The notes under the pieces: generated by a model
The model's input: only the letters and a program-made list of their open reading frames with translations
What the model was told of the DNA's origin: nothing
Databases searched by the model: none
Source of the DNA: a virus
DNA: 61,016 bases
Strand: one strand, 5' to 3'
Virus record (IMG/VR): IMGVR_UViG_3300043438_001546
Coordinates: 1-61,016 of that record
In this document: one piece after another, positions 23,545-31,490 of the stretch
How the letters are laid out: every line of letters begins with the position of its first letter
Position numbering within the stretch: position 1 is the stretch's first letter
Program-made: the position numbers and the translations under genes

Positions 23545-25161
23545 ATGAGTACACCAGTTTTAAATAATGGTATGTTCCTTCGGGACAACTATTACACAGC
23601 AAGCTCTCATGTGGATTCTTACCACTTGATGAATTTGATGAAAGATTCTCAACCAGATGATTTGGGACCAATTGAACTTTGGGCGCAAGTTAAAAAGTTA
23701 GAGATGCCTTTATATCAAATGTCTTCTTTTAACGGAAAGAATGTTATTGAGGTAAACCACCCAAGAGGTGAATACAAGTGGTCAACACCTGTATCTGAAG
23801 AACTTCCTTTTGTTATGGAAGATCTTGATCCAACTAACACTGTTAAAGGTGTAGATGGCACTCCGTTTAAAATCAAATTAAACAAACGTGTATTTGGACA
23901 TGGTGATATTATCACTTATGATAAATTCAATGGAAAAGAACTTTATATCACAGATGAAGACATCTTGGATATGGGTGACGGATTTATCTACACTGTTCAA
24001 ATGCCGAATAATGATTCAGCTGCAACATTTGATAACCGCTTTTTAACAAGCAACACTTATTATTTCCGTGTAGGTTCTGCGCGTGGTGAGTATGGTGAAA
24101 GATATTCTGATCTTTCTATGACTCACACAACTCGTGAGTTCTACAACTATGTTGGTAATGCAGATGCACACGTTCACTATACTATTTCATCTAAAGTGAA
24201 ATTGATGGAGAAAGGTGGTATGCAAGCTGACGGTTCAATTCCTGTAACTGAAATTTGGAAAAACTTTGATACGTCAATGGATCCATCTATCAATACATTG
24301 GAAGGAATGGTTGCTGCTAAAGGACAAGGTTATGTGAAAAAAGCAATGGACAATGGAAACTTGGTTCGTTCTTTTATCACTAAGTTGGAAGCAGCTCACC
24401 TTTCTAAAATTGCTTATGATATTGAAACTTACCTTATGTGGGGTAAAGGTGGACGTATCAAGCAAGATGGTCCAGATGATCTTCGTTTATCAGTTGGTTT
24501 GTGGAAACAATTAGACTTGTCTTACAAGCATGTTTACAACAAATCTGATTTCCGTCTTGACATCTTCCGTTCTGAGATCTTCAACTTCTACAATGGTAAA
24601 GTTGACTTCCAAGGACCAGATCCAAAACGTGAATTGATTGTTCAAACAGGTATGGGTGGTATGCGTATTATCAATGAAGCAATCAAGCGTGAAGCTTTTG
24701 CATCTGGATTGGTAATGAATGCAAAAGAATTAGAAGCAGTAAAAGGTTCAGGAATGGACTTGTCTTATGGTTTCTCTTTTACAAGCTACACAATTCCTTT
24801 CTTGGCAAATGTGAAGTTTGTTTTAAACCCTGCGTTTGACAACTTACAAAACAATGAGATTGAAAACCCAATCATTGACGGTTTCCGTTTGTCTTCTTAC
24901 TCATTCATTATCTTTGATATTACTGAGAATGGACAAGACAATATCAAATTGTTGAAATGTGCTTGGAACAAAGATCTTGTTTGGAGATATGTAAATGGTT
25001 CTATGGACTATATGGGACGTACTCAAGGGTTCGCTTCATCTGGTAACTTTAATGGATACCAAATCTACATGACTCAGGCAATGCCTGCAATCAAAGTGGA
25101 AGATCCTACTAAAGTGTTGAAAATTGTTATGAGAAACCCAATCACGGGTGGTTCATTGTAA
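23545..25161 (+). CDS. Major capsid protein candidate (538 aa)
   Basis: The position after the scaffold, length, and even composition fit the major capsid protein of crAss-like phages. The N-terminal 45 residues (NYYTASSHVDSYHLMNLM) are a polar helical arm; the body is a mix of strands and helices with many aromatic residues (GQGYVKKAMDNGNLV, LMWGKGGRIKQ); there are no Cys except near 473. Codon choice is visibly richer in GC-ending codons than neighbours, as expected of a highly expressed gene. A strong terminator follows. The HK97 fold is expected but cannot be shown from sequence alone. Confidence 0.8.
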   Translation: MSTPVLNNGMFLRDNYYTASSHVDSYHLMNLMKDSQPDDLGPIELWAQVKKLEMPLYQMSSFNGKNVIEVNHPRGEYKWSTPVSEELPFVMEDLDPTNTVKGVDGTPFKIKLNKRVFGHGDIITYDKFNGKELYITDEDILDMGDGFIYTVQMPNNDSAATFDNRFLTSNTYYFRVGSARGEYGERYSDLSMTHTTREFYNYVGNADAHVHYTISSKVKLMEKGGMQADGSIPVTEIWKNFDTSMDPSINTLEGMVAAKGQGYVKKAMDNGNLVRSFITKLEAAHLSKIAYDIETYLMWGKGGRIKQDGPDDLRLSVGLWKQLDLSYKHVYNKSDFRLDIFRSEIFNFYNGKVDFQGPDPKRELIVQTGMGGMRIINEAIKREAFASGLVMNAKELEAVKGSGMDLSYGFSFTSYTIPFLANVKFVLNPAFDNLQNNEIENPIIDGFRLSSYSFIIFDITENGQDNIKLLKCAWNKDLVWRYVNGSMDYMGRTQGFASSGNFNGYQIYMTQAMPAIKVEDPTKVLKIVMRNPITGGSL

Positions 25162-25176
25162 TTAATAACTAAAATT

Positions 25177-25214
25177 GCACAGAGTTTCATTAATGCTACT
25201 CTGTGCTTTTTTTT
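25177..25214 (+). terminator. Terminator behind the major capsid gene
   Basis: GCACAGAGT (25177-25185) pairs perfectly with ACTCTGTGC (25198-25206) and runs into eight T. It lies 15 bases past the capsid stop. Confidence 0.9.
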
Positions 25215-25227
25215 AAACTTTAAAATC

Positions 25228-25485
25228 ATGTCAACAATAAAAGTAGGGGTGTCAAGCCCAGATCCAGTATTACAAAGAGTTCCTTATGCTGAAGCGGCTT
25301 TAGCAAGAATTGCTCATGTAAATGAAGCAATTCGTTTGTTAAAAGTAGATTGTGCTGCAGTAAGTAAGTTACCTACATACGTTCCTTTAACAGCATCAGC
25401 AATCAATACATTAAAACCAGAACTTGATGCAAAGTTGCTTGCTATTGAAACAAAATTAAATGATTTAATTAAAGCATTATCCTAG
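25228..25485 (+). CDS. Small helical capsid-linked protein (85 aa)
   Basis: The protein is Ala- and Leu-rich: a short beta-like start (STIKVGVSSPDPVLQRVPY), then helices EAALARIAHVNEAIRLL and a C-terminal LDAKLLAIETKLNDLIKAL heptad-like stretch (about 67-84) suited to a trimeric coiled coil. It lies alone between two terminators right after the capsid gene, so it would be transcribed by read-through. A head decoration or fibre anchor is plausible. I do not recognise the family. Confidence 0.6.
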   Translation: MSTIKVGVSSPDPVLQRVPYAEAALARIAHVNEAIRLLKVDCAAVSKLPTYVPLTASAINTLKPELDAKLLAIETKLNDLIKALS

Positions 25486-25495
25486 AAAGATGAAG

Positions 25496-25526
25496 AGAGG
25501 TGGTCGTTAAGTGTCCGCCTCTTTTT
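25496..25526 (+). terminator. Terminator
   Basis: AGAGGTGG (25496-25503) pairs with CCGCCTCT (25515-25522, one G-T pair), followed by TTTTT. It partly overlaps the promoter-like box that starts at 25525. Confidence 0.75.
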
Positions 25527-25536
25527 ATTATATTTG
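25525..25536 (+). promoter_or_regulatory. Promoter-like box TTATTATATTTG
   Basis: Fourth exact copy of the 12-mer, directly after a terminator and 29 bases before the ATG at 25566. The leader ends in AAACCAACAAAAA, as at 22220. Confidence 0.6.
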
Positions 25537-25565
25537 TCAGTCATTAATATTAAACCAACAAAAAA

Positions 25566-26558
25566 ATGAGTACAAAATTAGAACACATGGGAAAGGTCAC
25601 TATTAAACCTTTCACAGATCCAAATCAAGAGAACATGGGACTTGAAAAATATAACTATGTTGTATTTCCTAATACATGCCAAGTAGAATCTCTTGCTGCT
25701 GTAGAGCAAAATGGCAAAATGCGTTATTTGACAGGTCTTAATGAGTTTGCACCAGAAGTAAAACTTATTAAAGACTCAGAAAAAAAAGCTGCTGTAATTA
25801 AAGACATCAGAGAAACAATTGCTTTACTTGAAAGAGAAAGAGCATTTAATCAAATTGATCCAGAGGACAAAGATTTCTGGAGTAAAGTTGAATTGTTTAC
25901 ACCAAGTAATTCAGATATTTGGGGTAAGGTATATTTAAAGTTAGGCAATGATGATATTGTTTTAGATCCAAAAGACAACTTGGATCATCTTATTATTGTT
26001 AAAGCTATTGAGAATGGAGGATTTTCATTAGTAGCTTCTAATTTTGAAGAAGCAAAAAGAACTAAAGCAAAATGGTATCTTGACAGACTGATTGATACTG
26101 TAGCAACAAGTGTTGGCATTACTAAGTTAAAAAACAAAGCAGGTGCTATATTAGAACAATTGTCTGAAGAGAATCCAAGAAAATTGTTTTACATTGCAAA
26201 GAACATTGATGGAAATAGTCCTCAGTATTCAAACAAAACGTTACCAGGAGTTATTTATGGCAACTTAGATAATTACATTAACGGTAAAGGATTTGACAGC
26301 AACTTTAAACGTTGTGCTACAACATTTATTGAAAGTTCAGAAATGAGCATTGAAGACTTAAAAATTAAAGCAATTATCAAGGATGCAAGTTTCTACAAAT
26401 ACATTATTGTAAAACCTGATGGTATGTTACACGAAGCTTCACAAAATGTAATGCTTGGCAGAAATGTATCTGATATCTTAGAGTATTTAAAAAATCCAAC
26501 TAATGAAGATATGTTGGATCTTTTGATGGCTAAGGTTGAAGCTGTTTGGAGTAAGTAA
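25566..26558 (+). CDS. Hypothetical virion-block protein (330 aa)
   Basis: I do not recognise the family. It begins with a beta-rich part (about 1-70), then a long charged helix (KAAVIKDIRETIALLERERAF), a middle part with DDIVLDPKDNLDHLIIVKAIENGG (split over 140-163), a helical part from 175, and a C-terminal YIIVKPDGMLHEASQNVML segment. Soluble, with two Cys. It is preceded by its own promoter-like box and followed by the run of tiny basic genes, in the head region. A role in head maturation or completion would fit the place. Confidence 0.6.
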   Translation: MSTKLEHMGKVTIKPFTDPNQENMGLEKYNYVVFPNTCQVESLAAVEQNGKMRYLTGLNEFAPEVKLIKDSEKKAAVIKDIRETIALLERERAFNQIDPEDKDFWSKVELFTPSNSDIWGKVYLKLGNDDIVLDPKDNLDHLIIVKAIENGGFSLVASNFEEAKRTKAKWYLDRLIDTVATSVGITKLKNKAGAILEQLSEENPRKLFYIAKNIDGNSPQYSNKTLPGVIYGNLDNYINGKGFDSNFKRCATTFIESSEMSIEDLKIKAIIKDASFYKYIIVKPDGMLHEASQNVMLGRNVSDILEYLKNPTNEDMLDLLMAKVEAVWSK

Positions 26559-26576
26559 TTTTTAAATTCAAATAAG

Positions 26577-26783
26577 ATGAAAACAACAATGAAAAAAGCG
26601 GTTGCAAAACCAGTTATGAAAGATGGTGGGAAAATGAAAAAATACGGCAATGGAGGTAAAACTTCAGGAGTTGACAATTCAACAACTAATACCACAAAAG
26701 GCGAAATGTTAAAAATGTCAAAAGGTGGAAAGGTTATGCCTAAGAAAGCTATGGGTGGTAAAATGGGTAAAAAGGCTTGCTAA
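26577..26783 (+). CDS. Small Lys/Gly-rich protein (68 aa)
   Basis: The protein is about one-third Lys and Gly, with repeated KxGG motifs (KDGGKMKK, KYGNGGKTSG, KGGKVMPKKAMGGK). It has no acidic stretch or membrane segment and ends in Cys. The same YGGK/FGGR-type motif recurs in the large virion proteins at 49622 and 52534. It is the first of five tiny basic genes in a row. Probably a head-internal or DNA-binding protein; no family name. Confidence 0.6.
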   Translation: MKTTMKKAVAKPVMKDGGKMKKYGNGGKTSGVDNSTTNTTKGEMLKMSKGGKVMPKKAMGGKMGKKAC

Positions 26784-26932
26784 TGGCAAAGAAAGGTCTT
26801 TATGCTAACATTCATGCCAAAAGAAAAAGAATAGCATCAGGTTCCGGGGAATCAATGAGAAAACCCGGAACTAAAGGTGCTCCCTCTAAAAATGATTTTA
26901 TTAAATCTGCAAAAACTGCTAAAAAGAAATAA
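26783..26932 (+). CDS. Conserved tiny basic protein of the KGLYANIHAKRKRI type (49 aa)
   Basis: The sequence KKGLYANIHAKRKRIASGSG, followed by MRKPGTKGAPS and a Lys-rich end, belongs to a widespread group of tiny proteins in phages from water and soil. Function is unknown; the strong positive charge suggests nucleic-acid binding. It shares a base with the stop of the upstream gene and is followed two bases later by the next one. Confidence 0.7.
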   Translation: MAKKGLYANIHAKRKRIASGSGESMRKPGTKGAPSKNDFIKSAKTAKKK

Positions 26933-26934
26933 TC

Positions 26935-27057
26935 ATGGCTGTAAAAAAAATTAAAAAAGAAAAATCAGAGTGCGGAGAAAAGACTAAAAAAGCTTTTCAA
27001 GCAGGACTGAATGTAGGACGCAACATGAAAAAACCAATTACTAATAAGAAAAAGTAA
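26935..27057 (+). CDS. Tiny basic protein (40 aa)
   Basis: The frame MAVKKIKKEKSECGEKTKKA runs to a Lys-rich end and contains one short helix (KKAFQAGLNVGRNM). It is very basic and small. Start and stop touch both neighbours (the stop TAA gives the A of the next ATG), which supports a real, coupled gene. No family is recognised. Confidence 0.55.
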   Translation: MAVKKIKKEKSECGEKTKKAFQAGLNVGRNMKKPITNKKK

Positions 27058-27329
27058 TGGCAAAGACTGCTGCTTGGACTCGCAAAGAAGGCAAAGATCC
27101 TAAAGGTGGATTAAATGCCAAAGGGGTTGCTTCTTACAGAAGAGCAAATCCAGGAAGTAAGTTACAGACAGCTGTAACAACAAAACCTTCTAAGCTTAAA
27201 GCTGGGAGTAAAGATGCCAAAAGACGCAAGTCTTTTTGTGCTAGAATGGGAGGAGTTAAAGGTCCAATGAAAGATGAAAAAGGAAGACCAACTAGAAAAG
27301 CATTGGCTTTAAGAAAGTGGAATTGTTAA
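27057..27329 (+). CDS. Conserved basic phage protein with KSFCARM motif (90 aa)
   Basis: The motifs AAWTRKEGKDPKGGLNAKG at the start, RRKSFCARMGG in the middle and ALRKWNC at the end are those of a small conserved protein known from many tailed phages of different hosts. The two Cys (in FCARM and at the end) are always kept. It is strongly basic. Function unknown; it may be packed with DNA or take part in head completion. Confidence 0.75.
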   Translation: MAKTAAWTRKEGKDPKGGLNAKGVASYRRANPGSKLQTAVTTKPSKLKAGSKDAKRRKSFCARMGGVKGPMKDEKGRPTRKALALRKWNC

Positions 27330-27340
27330 TACAATAGATT

Positions 27341-27511
27341 ATGGCAACTGTAAAAAAAGGTATGGGTTTTAAAGCAGCTCAAAAAAATATATCTTCTAAG
27401 CAAGGAGTTTCAATGAAAGCTGCTGGTGCAATATTAGCATCTGCCGCAAGAAAAGCATCTCCTGCAGCTAAACGCAAAAATCCTAATCTAAAAAAAGTTA
27501 AAGGGAAATGA
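27341..27511 (+). CDS. Small Ala/Lys-rich protein (56 aa)
   Basis: The protein is MATVKKGMGFKAAQKNISS followed by an Ala-rich helix (MKAAGAILASAARKAS) and a Lys-rich tail. It resembles the Ala/Lys/Pro-rich tails of histone-like proteins. It is the last of the five small basic genes and overlaps the connector-like gene by four bases (ATGA). Confidence 0.6.
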   Translation: MATVKKGMGFKAAQKNISSKQGVSMKAAGAILASAARKASPAAKRKNPNLKKVKGK

Positions 27512-28209
27512 CAAATGATACCATACAAATAAAGGTTAAGCAGCGTATTAACAAACTAGCCAGTAATGACTATGATAATATTATGCCTTGGCAAATTGTT
27601 GAAGCTTTTAATAAAGCCCAAGTAACTTGGTCTAGAAGAAATTTGATGGGAACTAATATGACCAAGACAGGTGATGAAGCCAGTAAAAGACGTATTGATG
27701 ATTTACAAGTTTTGCTTTCAGACAAACCATTGCAAATGGTTAAAAAAGATTTGTATTTTCAATCACCTATTCTTCCTGCAGATTATTTTGAATGGAAAAG
27801 AATTTCAAGTAAAGCAAAAAAAGATTGTTGTGATAAAAGACAAATGATGATTTATCTTGCTGAAGAAGCAAACGTAGATGAACTTTTGAGAGATTATAAT
27901 AAAAAGCCAAGTTTTGAATGGGGTGAAACTTTTGCTACAGTACTAGGAAATAGAGTCAAAGTTTATACAAATAATGATTTTGAATTAGAAAGCACAGTAT
28001 TAACTTACTACAGACAACCAAGGAGAATAGAAATTATAGGAACATCTGATCCATATACAGGACTTGTTTCAACTGCAAACGTTGAATGCGAATTTAAAGA
28101 TGACATTATTGAACTATTCATTGATGAGTGTGTGAAAATTTTAGCAGGAGATCTTGAAGATGTTACTGCAAATCAAATTGCAGATAATTCAGTAGAAACT
28201 AATAACTAA
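27508..28209 (+). CDS. Head-tail connector-like protein (233 aa)
   Basis: The layout is that of small adaptor proteins of Bacteroidota phages: helices (IMPWQIVEAFNKAQVTWSRR at about 26-45), a middle with ILPADYFEWKRIS (about 88-100), a beta-rich part with NRVKVYTNNDFE and LTYYRQPRRIEI, and a terminal helix (DIIELFIDECVKILAGD). I connect it with neck or ring proteins of crAss-like phages, but the exact ring position is not known. It overlaps the upstream gene by four bases. Confidence 0.6.
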   Translation: MTNDTIQIKVKQRINKLASNDYDNIMPWQIVEAFNKAQVTWSRRNLMGTNMTKTGDEASKRRIDDLQVLLSDKPLQMVKKDLYFQSPILPADYFEWKRISSKAKKDCCDKRQMMIYLAEEANVDELLRDYNKKPSFEWGETFATVLGNRVKVYTNNDFELESTVLTYYRQPRRIEIIGTSDPYTGLVSTANVECEFKDDIIELFIDECVKILAGDLEDVTANQIADNSVETNN

Positions 28210-28216
28210 GAATAAA

Positions 28217-28678
28217 ATGAATACTCCACAAAGAGGTTTGTTAAAAAGACCTGCACCTCAAACAAGTACCACTACTTACACAAAACCATCAGGTAATCAT
28301 TGTGTAGAAGAAACAACTGTATGTATTTGTGAATTAATGAATGCATCTATTTCATTTCATAAATTACATTTAAAAGTAAATGGTGTAGGCGCATACGCTA
28401 CGCACATGGCACTAGGTCCACTTTATGAAGAATTGCCAGATCTAGTAGATACTATTACAGAAGCATATCAAGGAGCAGCTGAAAGAATTTTAGTTCTTCC
28501 AGACTGTTGTCCAAGAAGTCTTAATTCTGTAGAAGAAGCTATTGTTTACATCAGAGAAATCTATGACATGATTTGTGCTTTACAAGACATTATGTGTTTT
28601 TCAGAAATAAGCAATGAGTTAGACAATGTAAAAGCTCTTTTATCTAGTACTAAATATAAATTATTATTCTTAAAATAA
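28217..28678 (+). CDS. Dps/ferritin-like protein (153 aa)
   Basis: Residues about 40-92 follow the Dps pattern: FHKLHLKVNGVGAY, then THMALGPLYEELPDLVDTITE. The potential iron ligands His51, His63, Asp78 and Glu82 have the spacing of Dps ferroxidase residues (His-x11-His-x14-Asp-x3-Glu); the Asp four residues after the second His is Gly67 here. The rest is helical, as expected of a four-helix bundle, with extra Cys (29, 36, 38, 97, 98). Dps proteins bind DNA and detoxify iron and peroxide. Some phage and giant-virus families share this outline without known function. Found within the head/neck genes, it may be a virion protein. Confidence 0.55.
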   Translation: MNTPQRGLLKRPAPQTSTTTYTKPSGNHCVEETTVCICELMNASISFHKLHLKVNGVGAYATHMALGPLYEELPDLVDTITEAYQGAAERILVLPDCCPRSLNSVEEAIVYIREIYDMICALQDIMCFSEISNELDNVKALLSSTKYKLLFLK

Positions 28679-28684
28679 AAAACC

Positions 28685-29050
28685 ATGTTAAACAATCTTA
28701 CAAATTTCTTAAACCTTATTGCTAAAGACAGAATCAAGAAAAAACTTGAGCTATCAGACATTATTGCTATAGGAACAAAACAAAGTTCTAAACTTGGTGA
28801 TTATAAACCAACTGCAATAGTATATGCAGATTTAGAAGCACAGTTATTGGCATCTGTTCCAACGCCAACGCCACTTCCAACTCCTTCAGTAGGAGCTTCT
28901 ATTTGGGCTAATAAATTTACCCCAGTTGGTTGTATTAGTGAAGATATAACATTACCCACTCCAGGTGCTTTTACTTATCCTTCTCCTTTATCTATTTGCG
29001 TAGGAGGTTCAGTAACAGTTCCTGTAGGAACAACTTTAACAGTAGTATAA
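28685..29050 (+). CDS. Small virion or fibre-base protein (121 aa)
   Basis: The first 60 residues are a charged helix pair (LTNFLNLIAKDRIKKKLELS), followed by a Pro/Thr linker (PTPTPLPTPSVG) and a beta-rich end finishing with SVTVPVGTTLTVV. A helical anchor, proline linker and small beta head is the outline of a capsid or fibre decoration protein. It precedes the two S74-type fibre genes. No closer identification. Confidence 0.55.
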   Translation: MLNNLTNFLNLIAKDRIKKKLELSDIIAIGTKQSSKLGDYKPTAIVYADLEAQLLASVPTPTPLPTPSVGASIWANKFTPVGCISEDITLPTPGAFTYPSPLSICVGGSVTVPVGTTLTVV

Positions 29051-29070
29051 ACAATTAAAAATAAAATAAA

Positions 29071-30267
29071 ATGAGTCAAATAAAAATAAATGTAATAGCC
29101 CCTTTAGGTTACACAGGACCAGTATTACCAGGAGATAATAATTTTGTACAGATAGTTGATACAAATGGAAATAGTGTATTTGAGATAGTTGGTAATATTG
29201 TAAATGCAAAAGGTGTTCAAATTACTAATATTGGATTAAATAATATTGGTATAGGTGCTGGCAATTTACAAAGCACAACTACAGGTACAAATAATACAGC
29301 TGTTGGTAACGGTTCCGGTGGCAGTGTAACAACTGGAATACAAAATACAGTTGTTGGTGCAGGTTCTTTGTTTTCAACTACAACCGGTTCAGATAATGTT
29401 GCAATTGGTGCTGGATGTTTATTATCTAATACATCAGGTCAAAAAAATATAGCTATTGGTACTCAAGCATTAAGGTTAAATACTACAACCTCAAATAATG
29501 TTGCCATTGGTTATCAAGCAATGAAAGATTCAGTTGGTAATCTTTTATCTGTAGCTATTGGTTCTCAAGCTTTAAGAACAGGTGCTTCAAACAGCATTGC
29601 TATAGGTAACGGAGCTGGAGCTTCATCAGCTCAACCTATAACTGCTATTGGAAGTGCAGCATTAGGTAATTCAACTGGATTTGGAAATACAGCATTAGGG
29701 ACTTCTGCTGGATTCAATTTAACTATAGGTAGCAATAATACTCTTTTAGGAGCTGGAGCCGCATCTGGTAGTGTAATTACTGGAGATCAAAATTCGTGTC
29801 TTGGTGCATCATCTGGAGGTTATATTGATACTGGTTCAAATAATACATGCATTGGTTATTCATCGCAAGTATCTCAAACAGGAGCTTCTAATGAGTTTGT
29901 ATTAGGTAATGTTAATGTTGCTGTATTAAGTTGTGCTGTAACAAGCATTAGTTCTTTATCAGATAGAAGAGATAAAAAAGAAATTGAAGAACTACCAGTT
30001 GGATTAGATTTTATACAAAAATTAAAACCAGTTAAATTTGTATGGGATGACCGTAATGAAAATGGTAAGCATAACATCAAAGATTTTGGGTTTATAGCAC
30101 AAGATTTAAAATCTACTCAAGAAGAAGAAGGTGTGGCGGATTACCTTAAATTAGTTTATGAAGGCAATGAAGAAAAATTACAAGCTTCTTACGGTAAATT
30201 AGTTCCAATACTTGTAAAGGCTATCCAAGAGCTATCAGAAGAAGTTAAACAATTAAAAAATAAATAA
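29071..30267 (+). CDS. Fibre protein with S74 self-cleaving chaperone (398 aa)
   Basis: Residues about 60-280 carry more than ten short repeats of the NVAIG-x-x-A / NTAVGNGSG type, as in YadA-like trimeric adhesin heads. The C-terminus is a peptidase S74 chaperone domain: LSDRRDKKEI with catalytic Ser297 and Asp298, then GLDFIQKLKPVKFVWDD and DFGFIAQDL, and a final coiled coil. In known S74 fibres the domain trimerises the fibre and cuts itself off before the Ser. A tandem paralogue follows two bases downstream. The shaft probably binds the host surface. Confidence 0.85.
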   Translation: MSQIKINVIAPLGYTGPVLPGDNNFVQIVDTNGNSVFEIVGNIVNAKGVQITNIGLNNIGIGAGNLQSTTTGTNNTAVGNGSGGSVTTGIQNTVVGAGSLFSTTTGSDNVAIGAGCLLSNTSGQKNIAIGTQALRLNTTTSNNVAIGYQAMKDSVGNLLSVAIGSQALRTGASNSIAIGNGAGASSAQPITAIGSAALGNSTGFGNTALGTSAGFNLTIGSNNTLLGAGAASGSVITGDQNSCLGASSGGYIDTGSNNTCIGYSSQVSQTGASNEFVLGNVNVAVLSCAVTSISSLSDRRDKKEIEELPVGLDFIQKLKPVKFVWDDRNENGKHNIKDFGFIAQDLKSTQEEEGVADYLKLVYEGNEEKLQASYGKLVPILVKAIQELSEEVKQLKNK

Positions 30268-30268
30268 A

Positions 30269-31273
30269 ATGAGTAATTTTTATGTAAATAATATATTTCC
30301 TACATCTGGAAATATAGTAAATGTAAATGGTATTTCTTTAAGAGCTTTATCAGGAGGTCCTGGAACTATAAATAAATACATTGGTACAGACGCACCTGCA
30401 TCTTTAACGGCTAATGCTAACCTTATGGTTGGTAGTGGAGGAAGTGGTATTACCACAGGAAGTAATAATACAGTGTTAGGTTTATTTAGCGGAGGTCAGT
30501 TAACAGACGGAAGTGATAACGTTGTTGTAGGAACTATAGCTTTATCCAATTCTAATTCTGGTTCTGAAAATGTAGCAGTAGGTAAACAAGCTCTTAATTT
30601 AGTAGGAAATAGTTCATTTGGTCAAGTAGCAGTAGGAAGTGGTGCATTAAAAAGCATAACATCTGTAACAAGTAGCCCTAATACTGCTATTGGGTGGAGA
30701 TCTTTATGGAACACTACAGCTTCTGGTGCGAATACAGCGGTTGGTGCGGGGTCAGGTCAAGGTATTACTACAGGTTCAGATAATACTCTTTTAGGTGTAT
30801 ATGCTGGTGAAGGTAGTGGTTTAAATCCTATTACCACAGGTTCAAATAATATTTGTATTGGTTCAAATTCTGGTGTACCTCTTTCAAATACTAGTAATTC
30901 AATTACATTAGGTAATTCATCTAATAATGTTCTTCGTTGTGCTGTAACAAGTATCACATCATTATCTGATGCAAGAGATAAAAAAGATGTTGCTGAATTA
31001 TCAGCAGGTCTTGATTTTGTTAAAGGTCTTAAACCAGTTGAATTTATATGGGATGACAGAAATGAAGCAGGTAAACACGATATTAAAGATTTTGGATTCA
31101 TTGCTCAAGACTTAAAGAAATCTCAAGAAGATGCTAAGTTAGCAGAAACTCTTAAATTGGTTTATGAAGAAAACCCTGAAAAGTTAGAAGCAAGCTATGG
31201 TAAGTTAATTCCTATTCTTGTTAAAGCTATTCAAGAATTAACAGCAAAAGTTGAAACATTAGAAAAGAAGTAA
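30269..31273 (+). CDS. Second S74 fibre protein, paralogue (334 aa)
   Basis: It has the same plan as the preceding gene: repeats of the NTVLG, NVVVG and NTAIG type over about 60-215, then an S74 domain with LSDARDKKDV (Ser233, Asp234), GLDFVKGLKPVEFIWDD, DFGFIAQDL and a coiled-coil end. The S74 part is clearly the closest to that of the upstream gene, while the shafts differ in length and repeat order, so it arose by duplication and shaft change. The two may form alternative or mixed trimers. Confidence 0.85.
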   Translation: MSNFYVNNIFPTSGNIVNVNGISLRALSGGPGTINKYIGTDAPASLTANANLMVGSGGSGITTGSNNTVLGLFSGGQLTDGSDNVVVGTIALSNSNSGSENVAVGKQALNLVGNSSFGQVAVGSGALKSITSVTSSPNTAIGWRSLWNTTASGANTAVGAGSGQGITTGSDNTLLGVYAGEGSGLNPITTGSNNICIGSNSGVPLSNTSNSITLGNSSNNVLRCAVTSITSLSDARDKKDVAELSAGLDFVKGLKPVEFIWDDRNEAGKHDIKDFGFIAQDLKKSQEDAKLAETLKLVYEENPEKLEASYGKLIPILVKAIQELTAKVETLEKK

Positions 31274-31275
31274 TC

Positions 31276-31413
31276 ATGGCAACAGCAAAGAAAAAAGCAG
31301 CACCAGCTAAAGGTAAATGGGTTCCACCATGGGCTAAAGATGCAAAAGATAAAGAAGCTGGAAAAGCTCCAGCAAAAGGAAAATCTTCAGTAAAAGCAAA
31401 AACAAAAAAATAA
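31276..31413 (+). CDS. Tiny Lys/Ala-rich protein (45 aa)
   Basis: The frame MATAKKKAAPAKGKWVPPWA then DAKDKEAGKAPAKGK is very basic, Ala/Pro-rich and histone-tail-like, with one aromatic WVPPWA motif. It starts two bases after the S74 fibre gene. It resembles the tiny basic genes at 26577-27511 in composition. Role unknown. Confidence 0.6.
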   Translation: MATAKKKAAPAKGKWVPPWAKDAKDKEAGKAPAKGKSSVKAKTKK

Positions 31414-31442
31414 TTTGCACCAAGTGTTGCATAATTGAATTA

Positions 31443-31475
31443 TTTTTGCTATATTGAATATATTGTTTATTAACT
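31443..31475 (+). promoter_or_regulatory. Promoter-like motif before the 526-aa virion gene
   Basis: TTTTTGCTATATTG followed by ATATATTGTTTATTAAC. The part ATATTGTTTATTAA is the same as at 6914-6927. The start codon is at 31491. Confidence 0.5.
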
Positions 31476-31490
31476 AAAAAAAAAAGAAAA

